From Rhodobacterales bacterium UBA3089 (GTDB lineage: Bacteria; Pseudomonadota; Alphaproteobacteria; Rhodobacterales; Rhodobacteraceae), in contig DFBD01000110.1 in NCBI GenBank assembly GCA_002367255.1, positions 1 to 6,437 on the forward strand: DNA of 6,437 nt. The letters run 5' to 3'. The position numbers and the translations under genes were made by a program. Of the stretch, positions 1-6,087 are shown in pieces (position 1 is the stretch's first letter; each line of letters begins with the position of its first letter). The notes under the pieces were generated by a model that was given only the letters and a program-made list of their open reading frames with translations, ran no database searches and had not been told where the DNA came from.

Positions 1-905
1 GCTACGATCTGGCGTTCCATTTCGTCACATTTGTTCAGGAATGTCAGGCGGAAGGCGAAGCCTACGTCGCGGAAAATCTCGGCGTTTTGGGCCCATGTGA
101 TAACGGTACGGGGTGACATCACGGTGGAGAGGTCGCCGTTCATGAACGCGGTGCGGGTCAGGTCGGCGACGGTTACCATTTGGGCAACGGTCTGGCGACC
201 CTCGACCGAGTTGTAGTGCGGTGCTTTGCCAAGCACGATCGCGGTTTCGGCATCGTGTGACAGGTAGTTCAGCGTTGACACAATCGACCAGCGGTCCATC
301 TGCGCTTGGTTGATTTGCTGCACGCCGTGGTAAAGGCCGGTCGTGTCGCCAAGGCCGACGGTGTTGGCGGTGGCGAACAGGCGGAAGGACGGGTGCGGGG
401 TTATGATCTCGTTCTGGTCGAGAAGGGTCAGTTTGCCGCCTTCCTCCAGCACACGCTGGATTACGAACATCACGTCGGGACGGCCTGCGTCGTATTCGTC
501 GAACACGATGGCGCAGGGGTTACGCAGCGCCCACGGCAGGATACCTTCCTGGAATTCGGTTACCTGTTTGCCGTCTTTCAACTTGATCGCGTCTTTACCG
601 ATCAGGTCAATCCGGCTGATGTGGCTGTCGAGGTTCACACGGACCGTTGGCCAGTTCAGGCGTGCGGCGACTTGTTCGATGTGGGTGGATTTACCCGTGC
701 CGTGGTAGCCCTGGATCATCACACGGCGGTTATGCTGGAAACCGGCAAGAATGGCGAGCGTGGTGTCAGGGTCGAATTTATACGTTGGATCAAGGTCAGG
801 AACTCGATCGGAGCGTTCCTCGAAACCTTTGATCACCATATCGGAATCGAATCCGAACAGATCACGGACGCTCAGGGATTCGGTTGGTATCTTATTGCTT
901 GTCAT
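1..905 (-). CDS. cobS: Aerobic cobaltochelatase subunit CobS (AAA+ ATPase), 3' end cut by window edge
   Basis: This gene is read leftward from ATG at 905 and runs off the left edge after 301 codons. CobS proteins are usually about 325-330 residues, so only some 25-30 C-terminal residues should be missing. CobS is the AAA+ ATPase partner of CobT. Together with CobN they insert cobalt into hydrogenobyrinic acid a,c-diamide in the aerobic (late-cobalt) cobalamin pathway in the cytoplasm. Visible motifs are Walker [10 protein letters not shown] (residues 66-74), Walker B IVFDEYD (133-139), a sensor-1-like FATANT (177-182) and a downstream MDRW segment typical of the arginine-finger region. The N-terminal stretch before Walker A (LFGFDSDM, about residues 16-23) also fits CobS. 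No in-frame upstream start exists close by. A weak GGA lies 8 bases before the ATG. cobT would be expected just beyond the left edge. The family is secure; only the C-terminus is unseen. Confidence 0.95.
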   Translation of the reverse strand, partial: MTSNKIPTESLSVRDLFGFDSDMVIKGFEERSDRVPDLDPTYKFDPDTTLAILAGFQHNRRVMIQGYHGTGKSTHIEQVAARLNWPTVRVNLDSHISRIDLIGKDAIKLKDGKQVTEFQEGILPWALRNPCAIVFDEYDAGRPDVMFVIQRVLEEGGKLTLLDQNEIITPHPSFRLFATANTVGLGDTTGLYHGVQQINQAQMDRWSIVSTLNYLSHDAETAIVLGKAPHYNSVEGRQTVAQMVTVADLTRTAFMNGDLSTVMSPRTVITWAQNAEIFRDVGFAFRLTFLNKCDEMERQIV

Positions 906-956
906 CGGTTCTATCCATCGTACTGAAAATCGGCGCGCGGCCATTCTTTATTCAAG

Positions 957-962
957 ATTATA
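957..962 (-). promoter_or_regulatory. Possible -10 box for cobS
   Basis: The minus strand reads an exact TATAAT here, about 50 bases upstream of the cobS start, in the 111-base gap after the J-domain gene. The nearest -35-like hexamer is TTGCAA, with a 21-base spacer, which is too long for a standard sigma-70 promoter. cobS may have its own promoter or may be read through from the J-domain gene. No terminator-like hairpin with a T run is visible in this gap. Confidence 0.35.
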
Positions 963-1016
963 TGTGTAACATTCGGGGCGGGCTTGCAAGGGGCAGGAAC
1001 GCCGCTGATCGTGACG

Positions 1017-1670
1017 TTACTTTTCGATAAAGCTTCGGGAGCCTTTGATCTGTTCCCACGCCCAGACCACCTCGGCCAGTCGTTCTTCATCATCGCGACG
1101 CCCGCCATTCAGGTCGGGGTGCATGGCTTTGACGAGGGATTTGTAGACCTTGCGGATTTCGGCCTTGGTCATCGTGTCCTTCGCATCCATAATTTCCAGC
1201 GCTTTGCGTTCGGTTGACGGCAAGCGTCGGGCCCGGGTGCGAGGATCAGCCGCCGGATTTAGCGTGCCGTTTTCGCCGAGTACTTCGTAAGGGTCATCAA
1301 AGCCGAAACGTTTGAAGGCTTGGGATTCTACGTTTGCGCGGTTGCTGTTGATCGCATCGCGGAATGGCTTTGTGTCGCGACCCCAGACTTTGTCGGATTC
1401 GACCTGCTCCTCGAATTCAGTTTCGGAGTGGTTTTCGAAGAAGTTCCATTTTTTGTTGTATTCGCGGATGTGCTCTTGGCAGAACCACACGAACTCCTCG
1501 ACGTTATCGGGGCTTTTGGGTGCGCGGAATTTTCCGGTTTTTTTACAACCGGTGCTTTCGCATTCACGCGAAGAAGACTCGATAGCGCCGGACAGTCCAC
1601 GCCGACGGGAACGGCGTTTTTTGTCCGCTGACACCGAGATGTCAAAATTCAATGGTGAGGGCCGTTTCAT
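1017..1670 (-). CDS. J-domain (DnaJ-like) protein with N-terminal Cys/His cluster
   Basis: This is a 217-residue protein read leftward from ATG at 1670, preceded by AAAGGA nine bases upstream. The C-terminal third is a J domain (about residues 160-213). It has the diagnostic HPD tripeptide (184-186) in KAMHPDLNGG, a preceding basic helix (AEIRKVYKSLVK) and a following helix (VVWAWEQIKGS). J domains stimulate Hsp70 (DnaK) ATPase activity, so the protein is likely a cytoplasmic DnaK co-chaperone or client adaptor. It lacks the Gly/Phe and CxxCxGxG regions of true DnaJ, so it is not the general chaperone. The N-terminal half starts with a very basic tract (KKRRSRRR, 17-24). It then has C37-x4-C42 and, 22 residues later, C64-x2-H67, a possible zinc site (inference). 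Similar proteins sit beside cobS in many alphaproteobacteria (recalled). The family is confident; the exact client is unknown. Confidence 0.88.
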   Translation of the reverse strand: MKRPSPLNFDISVSADKKRRSRRRGLSGAIESSSRECESTGCKKTGKFRAPKSPDNVEEFVWFCQEHIREYNKKWNFFENHSETEFEEQVESDKVWGRDTKPFRDAINSNRANVESQAFKRFGFDDPYEVLGENGTLNPAADPRTRARRLPSTERKALEIMDAKDTMTKAEIRKVYKSLVKAMHPDLNGGRRDDEERLAEVVWAWEQIKGSRSFIEK

Positions 1671-1679
1671 CGCAGGCGG

Positions 1680-1685
1680 TCCTTT
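1680..1685 (-). promoter_or_regulatory. Ribosome binding site of the J-domain gene
   Basis: The minus strand reads AAAGGA, nine bases before the ATG at 1670. This supports that start over internal alternatives. Confidence 0.55.
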
Positions 1686-1708
1686 CAGCTTTCCGACTCA
1701 GGTGCAAC

Positions 1709-1736
1709 ACAATACTGTTTGTGACAGATTGGCCAA
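1709..1736 (-). promoter_or_regulatory. Possible promoter for the J-domain gene in the bolA divergent spacer
   Basis: On the minus strand TTGGCC (1736-1731) and TATTGT (1714-1709) are spaced by 16 bases, a partial match to a sigma-70 promoter. The -35 part lies within the palindrome TTGGCCAA (1729-1736). The spacer between the divergent genes is only 78 bases, so promoters for both directions must lie here or overlap the coding starts. The match is weak and could be chance. Confidence 0.25.
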
Positions 1737-1748
1737 GGCCTAATGTAA

Positions 1749-2027
1749 ATGGAGCGAGATATTTTGACTTATAGTGAACGGATAACCCAGAAACTGACCG
1801 AAGCGTTCAGCCCAATTGAATTGCAGGTTATCGACGAAAGCGAGCAACATCGCGGTCATGGTGGTTATATCGAGGGTGGAGAGACACATTTCAAGGTGGT
1901 GATGAAATCCGCCGACATGAACGGGCTTTCCCGGGTTGCACGGCAGCGGGCGGTTTACGCGGTGTTAAAGTCCGAGCTTGAGGAACGTGTCCATGCGCTT
2001 GCTTTGCAGATTGACGGTGTCGAGTGA
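1749..2027 (+). CDS. bolA: BolA family protein
   Basis: This is a 92-residue protein of the BolA family, small cytoplasmic proteins that work with monothiol glutaredoxins in iron-sulfur cluster handling and, in E. coli, affect morphology and stress responses. The whole protein is one BolA domain. Visible features are a leading helix (ITQKLTEAFSP, 12-22), the strand LQVIDES (25-31), the H34-x-x-H37 loop, the GGETHFKVV core (43-51) and the C-terminal VHALAL (81-86). At the position where E. coli BolA has the helix histidine in NRHR, this protein has Gln66 (ARQR), which I recall from other alphaproteobacterial BolAs. The ATG at 1749 has no clear ribosome binding site. A TTG at 1764 lies nine bases after GGAG (1751-1754) and would remove five residues, so the start is uncertain. 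The gene is coupled to rluA by a four-base overlap. Confidence 0.92.
   Translation: MERDILTYSERITQKLTEAFSPIELQVIDESEQHRGHGGYIEGGETHFKVVMKSADMNGLSRVARQRAVYAVLKSELEERVHALALQIDGVE
2024..2027 (+). other. bolA/rluA translational-coupling overlap (GTGA)
   Basis: The TGA stop of bolA (2025-2027) lies within GTGA, whose GTG is the start of rluA. Four-base overlaps of this type usually mean that a ribosome finishing the first gene restarts on the second. This places bolA and rluA in one transcript. Confidence 0.8.
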
Positions 2028-2680
2028 GCCGAGAGTTTATCTACGCGCCCTCTGACGAACCAATTGAGGTCATCCACAAAGACGAGGCGTTATTGATCGT
2101 CAACAAACCCTCGGGGCTTTTGTCTGTACCCGGGCGTCTGGAGGAGCATAAGGATAGCCTAGAGACCCGATTGCGCGATATATATCCTGATACGTTGTTG
2201 GTGCATCGGTTGGACGTCCCCACGTCCGGCGTGATGGTTTTTGCCCGCACGAAGGCTGCGCAGCGGCATATCGGGATGCAGTTTGAAAAACGCCAGACAC
2301 GCAAGACATATGTGGCGCGGGTTTGGGGCCACATGGCCGAGGACAGCGGGCATATTGACCTGCCGTTGATTGTGGACTGGCCTAACAAACCACGGCAGAA
2401 GGTTTGCCATGAGACGGGCAAGCCCTCGCAAACCGACTGGCTGGTACTGGAGCGCGAGGCCGGGGCGACACGGGTTCGCCTGCATCCGCGTACAGGGCGA
2501 ACGCATCAGTTACGGGTGCATATGATGGCAATCGGGCATTCGATCCTTGGTGACAGGTTCTATGCGGATGATGCGGCGTTGATGGCGGCGGATCGGTTGC
2601 AGCTTCATGCTGAAGAACTGGTGTTACGCCATCCGGTTGGCGGCGCGGAAATGACGTTCAGGTCCGAAGTGCCGTTTTAG
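2024..2680 (+). CDS. rluA: RluA-type dual-specificity rRNA/tRNA pseudouridine synthase
   Basis: This 218-residue enzyme isomerises uridine to pseudouridine. E. coli RluA modifies U746 of 23S rRNA and U32 of several tRNAs. The catalytic motif HRLDVPTSG (61-69) places the nucleophile at Asp64, the same number as in E. coli RluA. The NKPSGLLSVPGR block (27-38), the ARVWGH segment, PRQKVC and GRTHQLRVHM also match RluA closely, and the length equals the 219 residues of the E. coli enzyme. There is no S4 domain, which separates it from RluC and RluD. It starts at GTG 2024, inside the end of bolA (GTGA overlap), with no strong ribosome binding site of its own, so translation is probably coupled to bolA. 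Its TAG stop overlaps the TAA stop of the convergent permease gene. Specificity is inferred from resemblance. Confidence 0.93.
   Translation: MSREFIYAPSDEPIEVIHKDEALLIVNKPSGLLSVPGRLEEHKDSLETRLRDIYPDTLLVHRLDVPTSGVMVFARTKAAQRHIGMQFEKRQTRKTYVARVWGHMAEDSGHIDLPLIVDWPNKPRQKVCHETGKPSQTDWLVLEREAGATRVRLHPRTGRTHQLRVHMMAIGHSILGDRFYADDAALMAADRLQLHAEELVLRHPVGGAEMTFRSEVPF
2677..2680. other. Convergent overlap of two stop codons
   Basis: The plus-strand bases TTAG at 2677-2680 hold the TAG stop of rluA (2678-2680) and, read on the minus strand, the TAA stop of the permease gene (2679-2677). There is no intergenic space and so no room for a terminator between the two operons. Each transcript must run at least partly antisense to the other. 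Confidence 0.9.
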
Positions 2681-3516
2681 CGGATGAACTGCGGTTTAAA
2701 ACGGAACCTGATTTTCTGCTCCGGCGCGATATGGCGGTTCAAACGTTTGTTCCCCCAACCGAACAGGGCGATGATAACCAGCGTAAAGCTGACGAAGTAT
2801 ACCGCGATAATTGGGTAAGAAATAAACGGGTTGAAGGTTTTGTCCGCGAAGTAGTTGGCATAATAAAGCGCATCGCCAGATTGCCGCCATGCCGGAAAGC
2901 CCGAGAAAAACACCAGCGTTGTGGCGTGAAACATGAAGATCGCTTCGTTCGTGTAGCTGGGCCATGCAAGGCGCAGCATGGCGGGCCAGATGATGCGGCG
3001 GAATTTGCGAAAGCCGGACATACCGAAGGCGTCTGCGGCCTCTATGTCGCCTTTGGGGATGGCACGAAGGGCACCGTAGAATATCTCGCCTGAATAAGCG
3101 GAGGTGTTGAGAAACAGCACGATAACTGCGCCCAGCCATGCTTTGGTTAGCCAGCGGGTTTCTGCGGTGATCGTCGCGAATCCGAGGTTGATGTCTATGC
3201 CTACTTTGGGAATTAGCACGAAGATTTCGTAGGCAAGGAAGAACTGGATGAACAGGGGCGAGCCCCGGAATATGAAGATGAAGGCTTTGGCGGGGATGGC
3301 GGCCCATGGGTTTTGGCTGGCTTTGCCGACGGCGACCAGCGTTGCCAACCCGAAGCCGAGAAGCATGGCGAAAACGGCGAAGTAGACGTTCCATATCATA
3401 CCAGAGCCAATCAGCACGAACTGGTCACACAGCGTGATGTCTGTTTTTGGCAACAACCGCTCCCCGATGCCGATGGAGCGGAGGCCGTAGTCCGTTAGGG
3501 TATCATAACAGCTCAT
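2677..3516 (-). CDS. Polar amino-acid ABC transporter permease (HisM-like), second membrane subunit
   Basis: This is a 279-residue inner-membrane permease of the HisM/ArtM type, one of two that form the channel of a polar amino-acid importer. The EAA loop that contacts the ATPase is visible as IEAADAFGMSG (158-168), followed by a basic stretch. The RGSPLFIQFF segment (84-93) matches the conserved RGTP region of this family. About five hydrophobic segments can be seen, the first near 40-63 and the last near 235-255, ending in a basic cytoplasmic tail. HisM is about 238 residues. The extra length is a roughly 35-residue N-terminal segment containing its only cysteines (C3, C30), plus a longer tail. 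The start ATG (3516) overlaps the stop of the upstream permease (ATGA), implying coupled, balanced synthesis. The stop codon overlaps that of rluA on the other strand. Confidence 0.9.
   Translation of the reverse strand: MSCYDTLTDYGLRSIGIGERLLPKTDITLCDQFVLIGSGMIWNVYFAVFAMLLGFGLATLVAVGKASQNPWAAIPAKAFIFIFRGSPLFIQFFLAYEIFVLIPKVGIDINLGFATITAETRWLTKAWLGAVIVLFLNTSAYSGEIFYGALRAIPKGDIEAADAFGMSGFRKFRRIIWPAMLRLAWPSYTNEAIFMFHATTLVFFSGFPAWRQSGDALYYANYFADKTFNPFISYPIIAVYFVSFTLVIIALFGWGNKRLNRHIAPEQKIRFRFKPQFIR
3513..3516 (-). other. Permease/permease translational-coupling overlap (ATGA)
   Basis: On the minus strand ATGA joins the TGA stop of the first permease (3515-3513) to the ATG start of the second (3516-3514). 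This fits one-to-one synthesis of the two halves of the heterodimeric channel. Confidence 0.8.
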
Positions 3517-4373
3517 GCCCCTGCCCCCACCGTGGCTTGGCCGTGGGATAGGCGTTTGGTGATACGGGCGAAAACCTTCTCGCTACCCCATGTCATGAAC
3601 AAATAGAACACTAGCAGGAATGCGAAGTAGTATAGCCGCCAATCGGGGTGTGGGTAGGCAAACCGGGTGGTTTTGGAGCCGCCGAGTTCGCGCGCCCAAT
3701 AGACGATGTCTTCGACCCCTAAAAGGAACAGCAAGGGGGTTGCTTTGATCAGGATCATCCACAGATTTGACAGGCCGGGCAGCGCGTAAACCCACATTTG
3801 TTTGACTTGAATGCGCCAGAAGACCTGACGATCCGTCATTCCGAATGCCTCGGCCGTTTCCAGTTGTGCGCGTGGGACGGCGTTCATGGCACCGTAGAGT
3901 GTATTGGCGGCAAAAGCGCCGAACACCAGCGCAAAGGCGATTAGCGCCAGCGTGAAGCCGTAAACCTCGTGGACCCATTGTGCCGAGGTTCCAAGGGGCA
4001 TCTTGGCGGCAGTGCAAACCACGAAGTCATTGCCTTGCCGGATGGGTTCCAGCACGTCGGGGCATTTGACTTGGTGGCGTAGGTATTCGATCCCTTGGTC
4101 CATCGCGATGGGGACGAAGAGGAAAAAGATAATGTCAGGAACACCGCGCACGATGTTGGTATAGCCAAGGCCAAACCAGCGCAGCGGCAGAATTTTGGAT
4201 TTGCGGGCCATGGCACCGCCAAAACCCAGCACCATTACAACAGGCGCAGTAAACGCCAGCAGTAAAAGGACTGTGCCAAAGCTAAGGTAAAAGGATTGGT
4301 GTTTGCCTGTGGTCAGGTAACACATCCACCAGTTTATACCGTCGAGGGTTGAAGGGTCTGCGCACATTTCCAT
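3513..4373 (-). CDS. Polar amino-acid ABC transporter permease (HisQ-like), first membrane subunit
   Basis: This is a 286-residue inner-membrane permease that pairs with the following gene product. The EAA loop reads LETAEAFGMTDRQ (171-183), after NTLYGAMNAVP. The RGVPDIIFF segment (76-84) and ALPGLSNLW (about 197-205) match HisQ-type permeases. Hydrophobic segments lie near 28-53, 66-90, 139-160, 197-218 and 243-262, giving an N-outside, five-helix model. It is about 55 residues longer than HisQ. The extra length is mainly a predicted periplasmic loop at 91-138 with C104 and C120, plus an insertion near 225-240. All four cysteines (4, 18, 104, 120) fall on the predicted periplasmic side. The ribosome binding site before ATG 4373 is weak, and ATG 4367 is an alternative. 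The gene lies 53 bases after the binding-protein gene, across a hairpin. Confidence 0.9.
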   Translation of the reverse strand: MEMCADPSTLDGINWWMCYLTTGKHQSFYLSFGTVLLLLAFTAPVVMVLGFGGAMARKSKILPLRWFGLGYTNIVRGVPDIIFFLFVPIAMDQGIEYLRHQVKCPDVLEPIRQGNDFVVCTAAKMPLGTSAQWVHEVYGFTLALIAFALVFGAFAANTLYGAMNAVPRAQLETAEAFGMTDRQVFWRIQVKQMWVYALPGLSNLWMILIKATPLLFLLGVEDIVYWARELGGSKTTRFAYPHPDWRLYYFAFLLVFYLFMTWGSEKVFARITKRLSHGQATVGAGA

Positions 4374-4389
4374 GGGGAATGCCTAGGTT

Positions 4390-4417
4390 TTGAGGGGCAG
4401 CAACCGCCGCCCCTCAA
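4390..4417 (-). other. Intercistronic hairpin between binding-protein and permease genes
   Basis: A perfect 9-bp inverted repeat, TTGAGGGGC (4390-4398) and GCCCCTCAA (4409-4417), with a 10-base loop, lies in the 53-base gap after the binding-protein stop codon. Read in the operon direction it is followed by AAACC rather than a T run, so it is not a standard Rho-independent terminator. Placed after the binding-protein gene, it could protect the 3' end of that part of the mRNA or partly reduce read-through. Either effect would raise binding-protein levels relative to the permeases (inference by analogy with the malE-malF gap). Confidence 0.7.
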
Positions 4418-4426
4418 GGTTAGAAA

Positions 4427-5140
4427 TCAGTAACCAGCTTCGATGTCGAGCCAGCGTTTCAGGATCTCGTTCAAGCTGCCGTCAGCTTTCATCTGATCGA
4501 TGGCTGCGTTCAGGGCCGCTTTCAGCTCTGTGTCGCTTTCACGAACACCGATGCCTACACCACCGCCGATGGACACGTTATCGCCAACGAACACCAGTTC
4601 GCCGTTGCTGTCTGCAACGATGTCGGCAAGGAATGCACGATCCGCCAGAACCGAGTCCACTTCGCCGGAACGAACAGCAGCTACGGTTTCATCGGCCGCG
4701 GCGAATTCAACAACTGTCGCGCCGGAGCTGGCAACATAGCTTGCCTGAATTGTCGAGGCCTGGGCCGCAACAACAGCACCAGAACCATCAGCACCAGCCA
4801 AAGCCATGTAGGCGCTTGGGTCCGACGGGATGTATTCTTGGGTGAAATCGATTACTTCGTCGCGCTCGTCCGTGATGGACATGCCGGCGATGATTGTGTC
4901 GTAGTTGCCCGAAACGAGGTTAGGGATAATCGAATCCCAGTCGTTCACAACCCATACGCAATCAAGACCTGCGATTTCGCACAGTTTATCGCCGACTTCG
5001 CGCTCTAGACCATCAACTTCGCCAGCATCGTTCAGGAAGTTGTATGGAGGGTATGCACCCTCGGTCCCCATGCGAACTGTGTCAGCTGTCGCTGTGGTTG
5101 TGAAAGCGGCCAATGCGGCGGCAATAATTAGTTTTTTCAT
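4427..5140 (-). CDS. Periplasmic polar/basic amino-acid binding protein (SBP family 3, HisJ-like)
   Basis: This is a 237-residue secreted binding protein that captures the substrate in the periplasm and delivers it to the permeases. It has a short signal peptide (KK, then hydrophobic 4-13), with likely cleavage after ATA at 19. Aligned by eye with HisJ, Ser88 and Arg93 in AGMSITDER correspond to the residues binding the ligand carboxylate. Asp167 (LADRAF) corresponds to the amino-group ligand. Glu27 in TEGAYPPY sits where HisJ has Asp11, which faces the basic side chain; the same TEGAY pattern occurs in octopine-type binders as I recall them. C54 and C61 have the six-residue spacing of the HisJ disulfide. 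The substrate is therefore likely basic (arginine, ornithine, lysine, histidine or an opine-like derivative), but this is inference. No lipobox is present, so the protein is probably soluble. Confidence 0.9.
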   Translation of the reverse strand: MKKLIIAAALAAFTTTATADTVRMGTEGAYPPYNFLNDAGEVDGLEREVGDKLCEIAGLDCVWVVNDWDSIIPNLVSGNYDTIIAGMSITDERDEVIDFTQEYIPSDPSAYMALAGADGSGAVVAAQASTIQASYVASSGATVVEFAAADETVAAVRSGEVDSVLADRAFLADIVADSNGELVFVGDNVSIGGGVGIGVRESDTELKAALNAAIDQMKADGSLNEILKRWLDIEAGY

Positions 5141-5146
5141 CGTTAT

Positions 5147-5152
5147 CTCCTT
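5147..5152 (-). promoter_or_regulatory. Strong ribosome binding site of the binding-protein gene
   Basis: The minus strand reads AAGGAG six bases before the ATG at 5140, within the 21-base gap after the ATPase stop codon. It is the best Shine-Dalgarno match in the operon and fits the high protein demand for a periplasmic binding protein. Confidence 0.8.
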
Positions 5153-5161
5153 GGGTTAGTC

Positions 5162-5938
5162 TTAATGTTGGGCCGTAGTGGCCGAAAGAAACTGCTTTAG
5201 CCGTTCCGATTTTGTGTTCCCGAATACTTCTTCGGGGGTTCCTTCTTCCTCTATCAAGCCTTGATGCAGGAAAATCACGTGGTCGGCGACGTCGCGGGCT
5301 AGTTTCATATCATGGGTAACGATAATCATTGTCCTGCCCTCATTTGCAAGCGATTTGATCACTTTCACGACTTCCGCCTCCAATTCAGGGTCGAGTGCGC
5401 TTGTGGGCTCGTCAAACAACATCGCCACAGGCTCCATCGCCAGTGCCCGCGCAATGGCGGCGCGTTGCTGTTGACCACCGGAAAGCTGGGCGGGATATGC
5501 GTCACACTTATCACCGATGCCGACTTTGGCCAGCAGTTTACGGCCCATGGTTTCAGCTTCGGTCTTGTCTTTACCAAGGACGGAGATCGGGGCCTCGGTT
5601 ACATTGTCCAGGATACTTAAGTGGGACCATAGGTTAAACTGCTGGAAGACCATCGAAAGCTTTGATCGCAGATTGATAACCTGTTTGGTGTTGGCCGGTT
5701 TACGTCCGTTACCGGTGTTTTTCCATGCGATCAGATCATCGCCGAATCGGATATCGCCTTGCTGGCAAATTTCCAACAGGTTCGCGCAACGCAGCAAAGT
5801 GCTCTTGCCGGAACCCGAAGATCCTATCAAAACGACGACCTCGCCAGCGTTGGCATGTAGGTCAATTCCCTTCAAAACTTCCAGTGACCCAAAGCTTTTG
5901 TGGATGTTCTCTAACGAAATAATCGGCGTTTCTGTCAT
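5162..5938 (-). CDS. Polar amino-acid ABC transporter ATP-binding protein (HisP/GlnQ family)
   Basis: This is a 258-residue cytoplasmic ATPase that powers the importer encoded downstream, counted from ATG 5938. Motifs in order are Walker A GSSGSGKST (39-47), Q-loop MVFQQFNLWSHL (96-107), ABC signature LSGGQQQR (152-159), Walker B MLFDEP (173-178), D-loop SALD (180-183) and H-loop IVTHD (206-210). The stretches FNLWSH, LLAKVGI, ALAMEP and VIFLHQG-IEEEG resemble E. coli HisP more than GlnQ, which supports a basic amino-acid system. The gene is first in the operon, giving the order ATPase, binding protein, permease, permease, like artPIQM. A TTG at 5950 would add four residues (MKDK). I prefer ATG because it begins the usual MTETPI-type N-terminus; neither start has a strong ribosome binding site. 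Confidence 0.94.
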   Translation of the reverse strand: MTETPIISLENIHKSFGSLEVLKGIDLHANAGEVVVLIGSSGSGKSTLLRCANLLEICQQGDIRFGDDLIAWKNTGNGRKPANTKQVINLRSKLSMVFQQFNLWSHLSILDNVTEAPISVLGKDKTEAETMGRKLLAKVGIGDKCDAYPAQLSGGQQQRAAIARALAMEPVAMLFDEPTSALDPELEAEVVKVIKSLANEGRTMIIVTHDMKLARDVADHVIFLHQGLIEEEGTPEEVFGNTKSERLKQFLSATTAQH

Positions 5939-5987
5939 TTTGTCTTTCAAGTTTCTTCTTAGCCCATTGATATCGGGACTCTATTTA

Positions 5988-6008
5988 GTTGCTAGTAGAA
6001 ATTGCAAC
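5988..6008. promoter_or_regulatory. Inverted repeat upstream of the ABC operon, possible operator
   Basis: GTTGC (5988-5992) and GCAAC (6004-6008) form 5-bp inverted arms separated by 11 bases, 50-70 bases upstream of the ATPase start. This is the size and placement expected of a regulator site, and a T-N11-A core is the general form of LysR-type boxes. Five-base arms in AT-rich DNA can arise by chance, so this is a weak call. Confidence 0.25.
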
Positions 6009-6087
6009 ACAAAATGTGCAGTGGCCGCCTTAAAATAAACATATTTACCACACCTTTTAGCCTATTTTCTAACGGATAAGCATCAGA

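Noticed and set aside
892..918. Eight-codon minus-strand mini-frame (ATG at 918) overlapping the cobS start
   Set aside because: It has no ribosome binding site and is too short to separate from chance. A leader-peptide role is unsupported.
306..926. 206-codon plus-strand open frame opposite cobS
   Set aside because: It is a shadow of the cobS coding strand. The minus-strand frame carries full AAA+ motifs, while this one has no recognisable domain.
906..1016. Search for a cobalamin riboswitch or other RNA element ahead of cobS
   Set aside because: The 111-base gap is too short for a cobalamin riboswitch, and I could not see a B12-box-like core.
1534..1552. CCGGTT/AACCGG inverted repeat around a run of seven T (seven A on the coding strand), a possible slippage site
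   Set aside because: It lies inside the Cys-cluster codons of the J-domain gene, and the frame continues correctly into the J domain. No alternative frame product is supported.
1312..1743. 143-codon and 103-codon plus-strand frames opposite the J-domain gene
   Set aside because: They are antisense to a well-supported gene, with no domain and no ribosome binding site.
4390..4417. Hairpin considered as a Rho-independent terminator
   Set aside because: The stem is followed by AAACC in the operon direction rather than a T run, and downstream permease genes belong to the same system.
5517..6038. 173-codon plus-strand frame opposite the ABC ATPase and running into the spacer
   Set aside because: Most of it is antisense to a clear ATPase gene, and the product looks like random translation.
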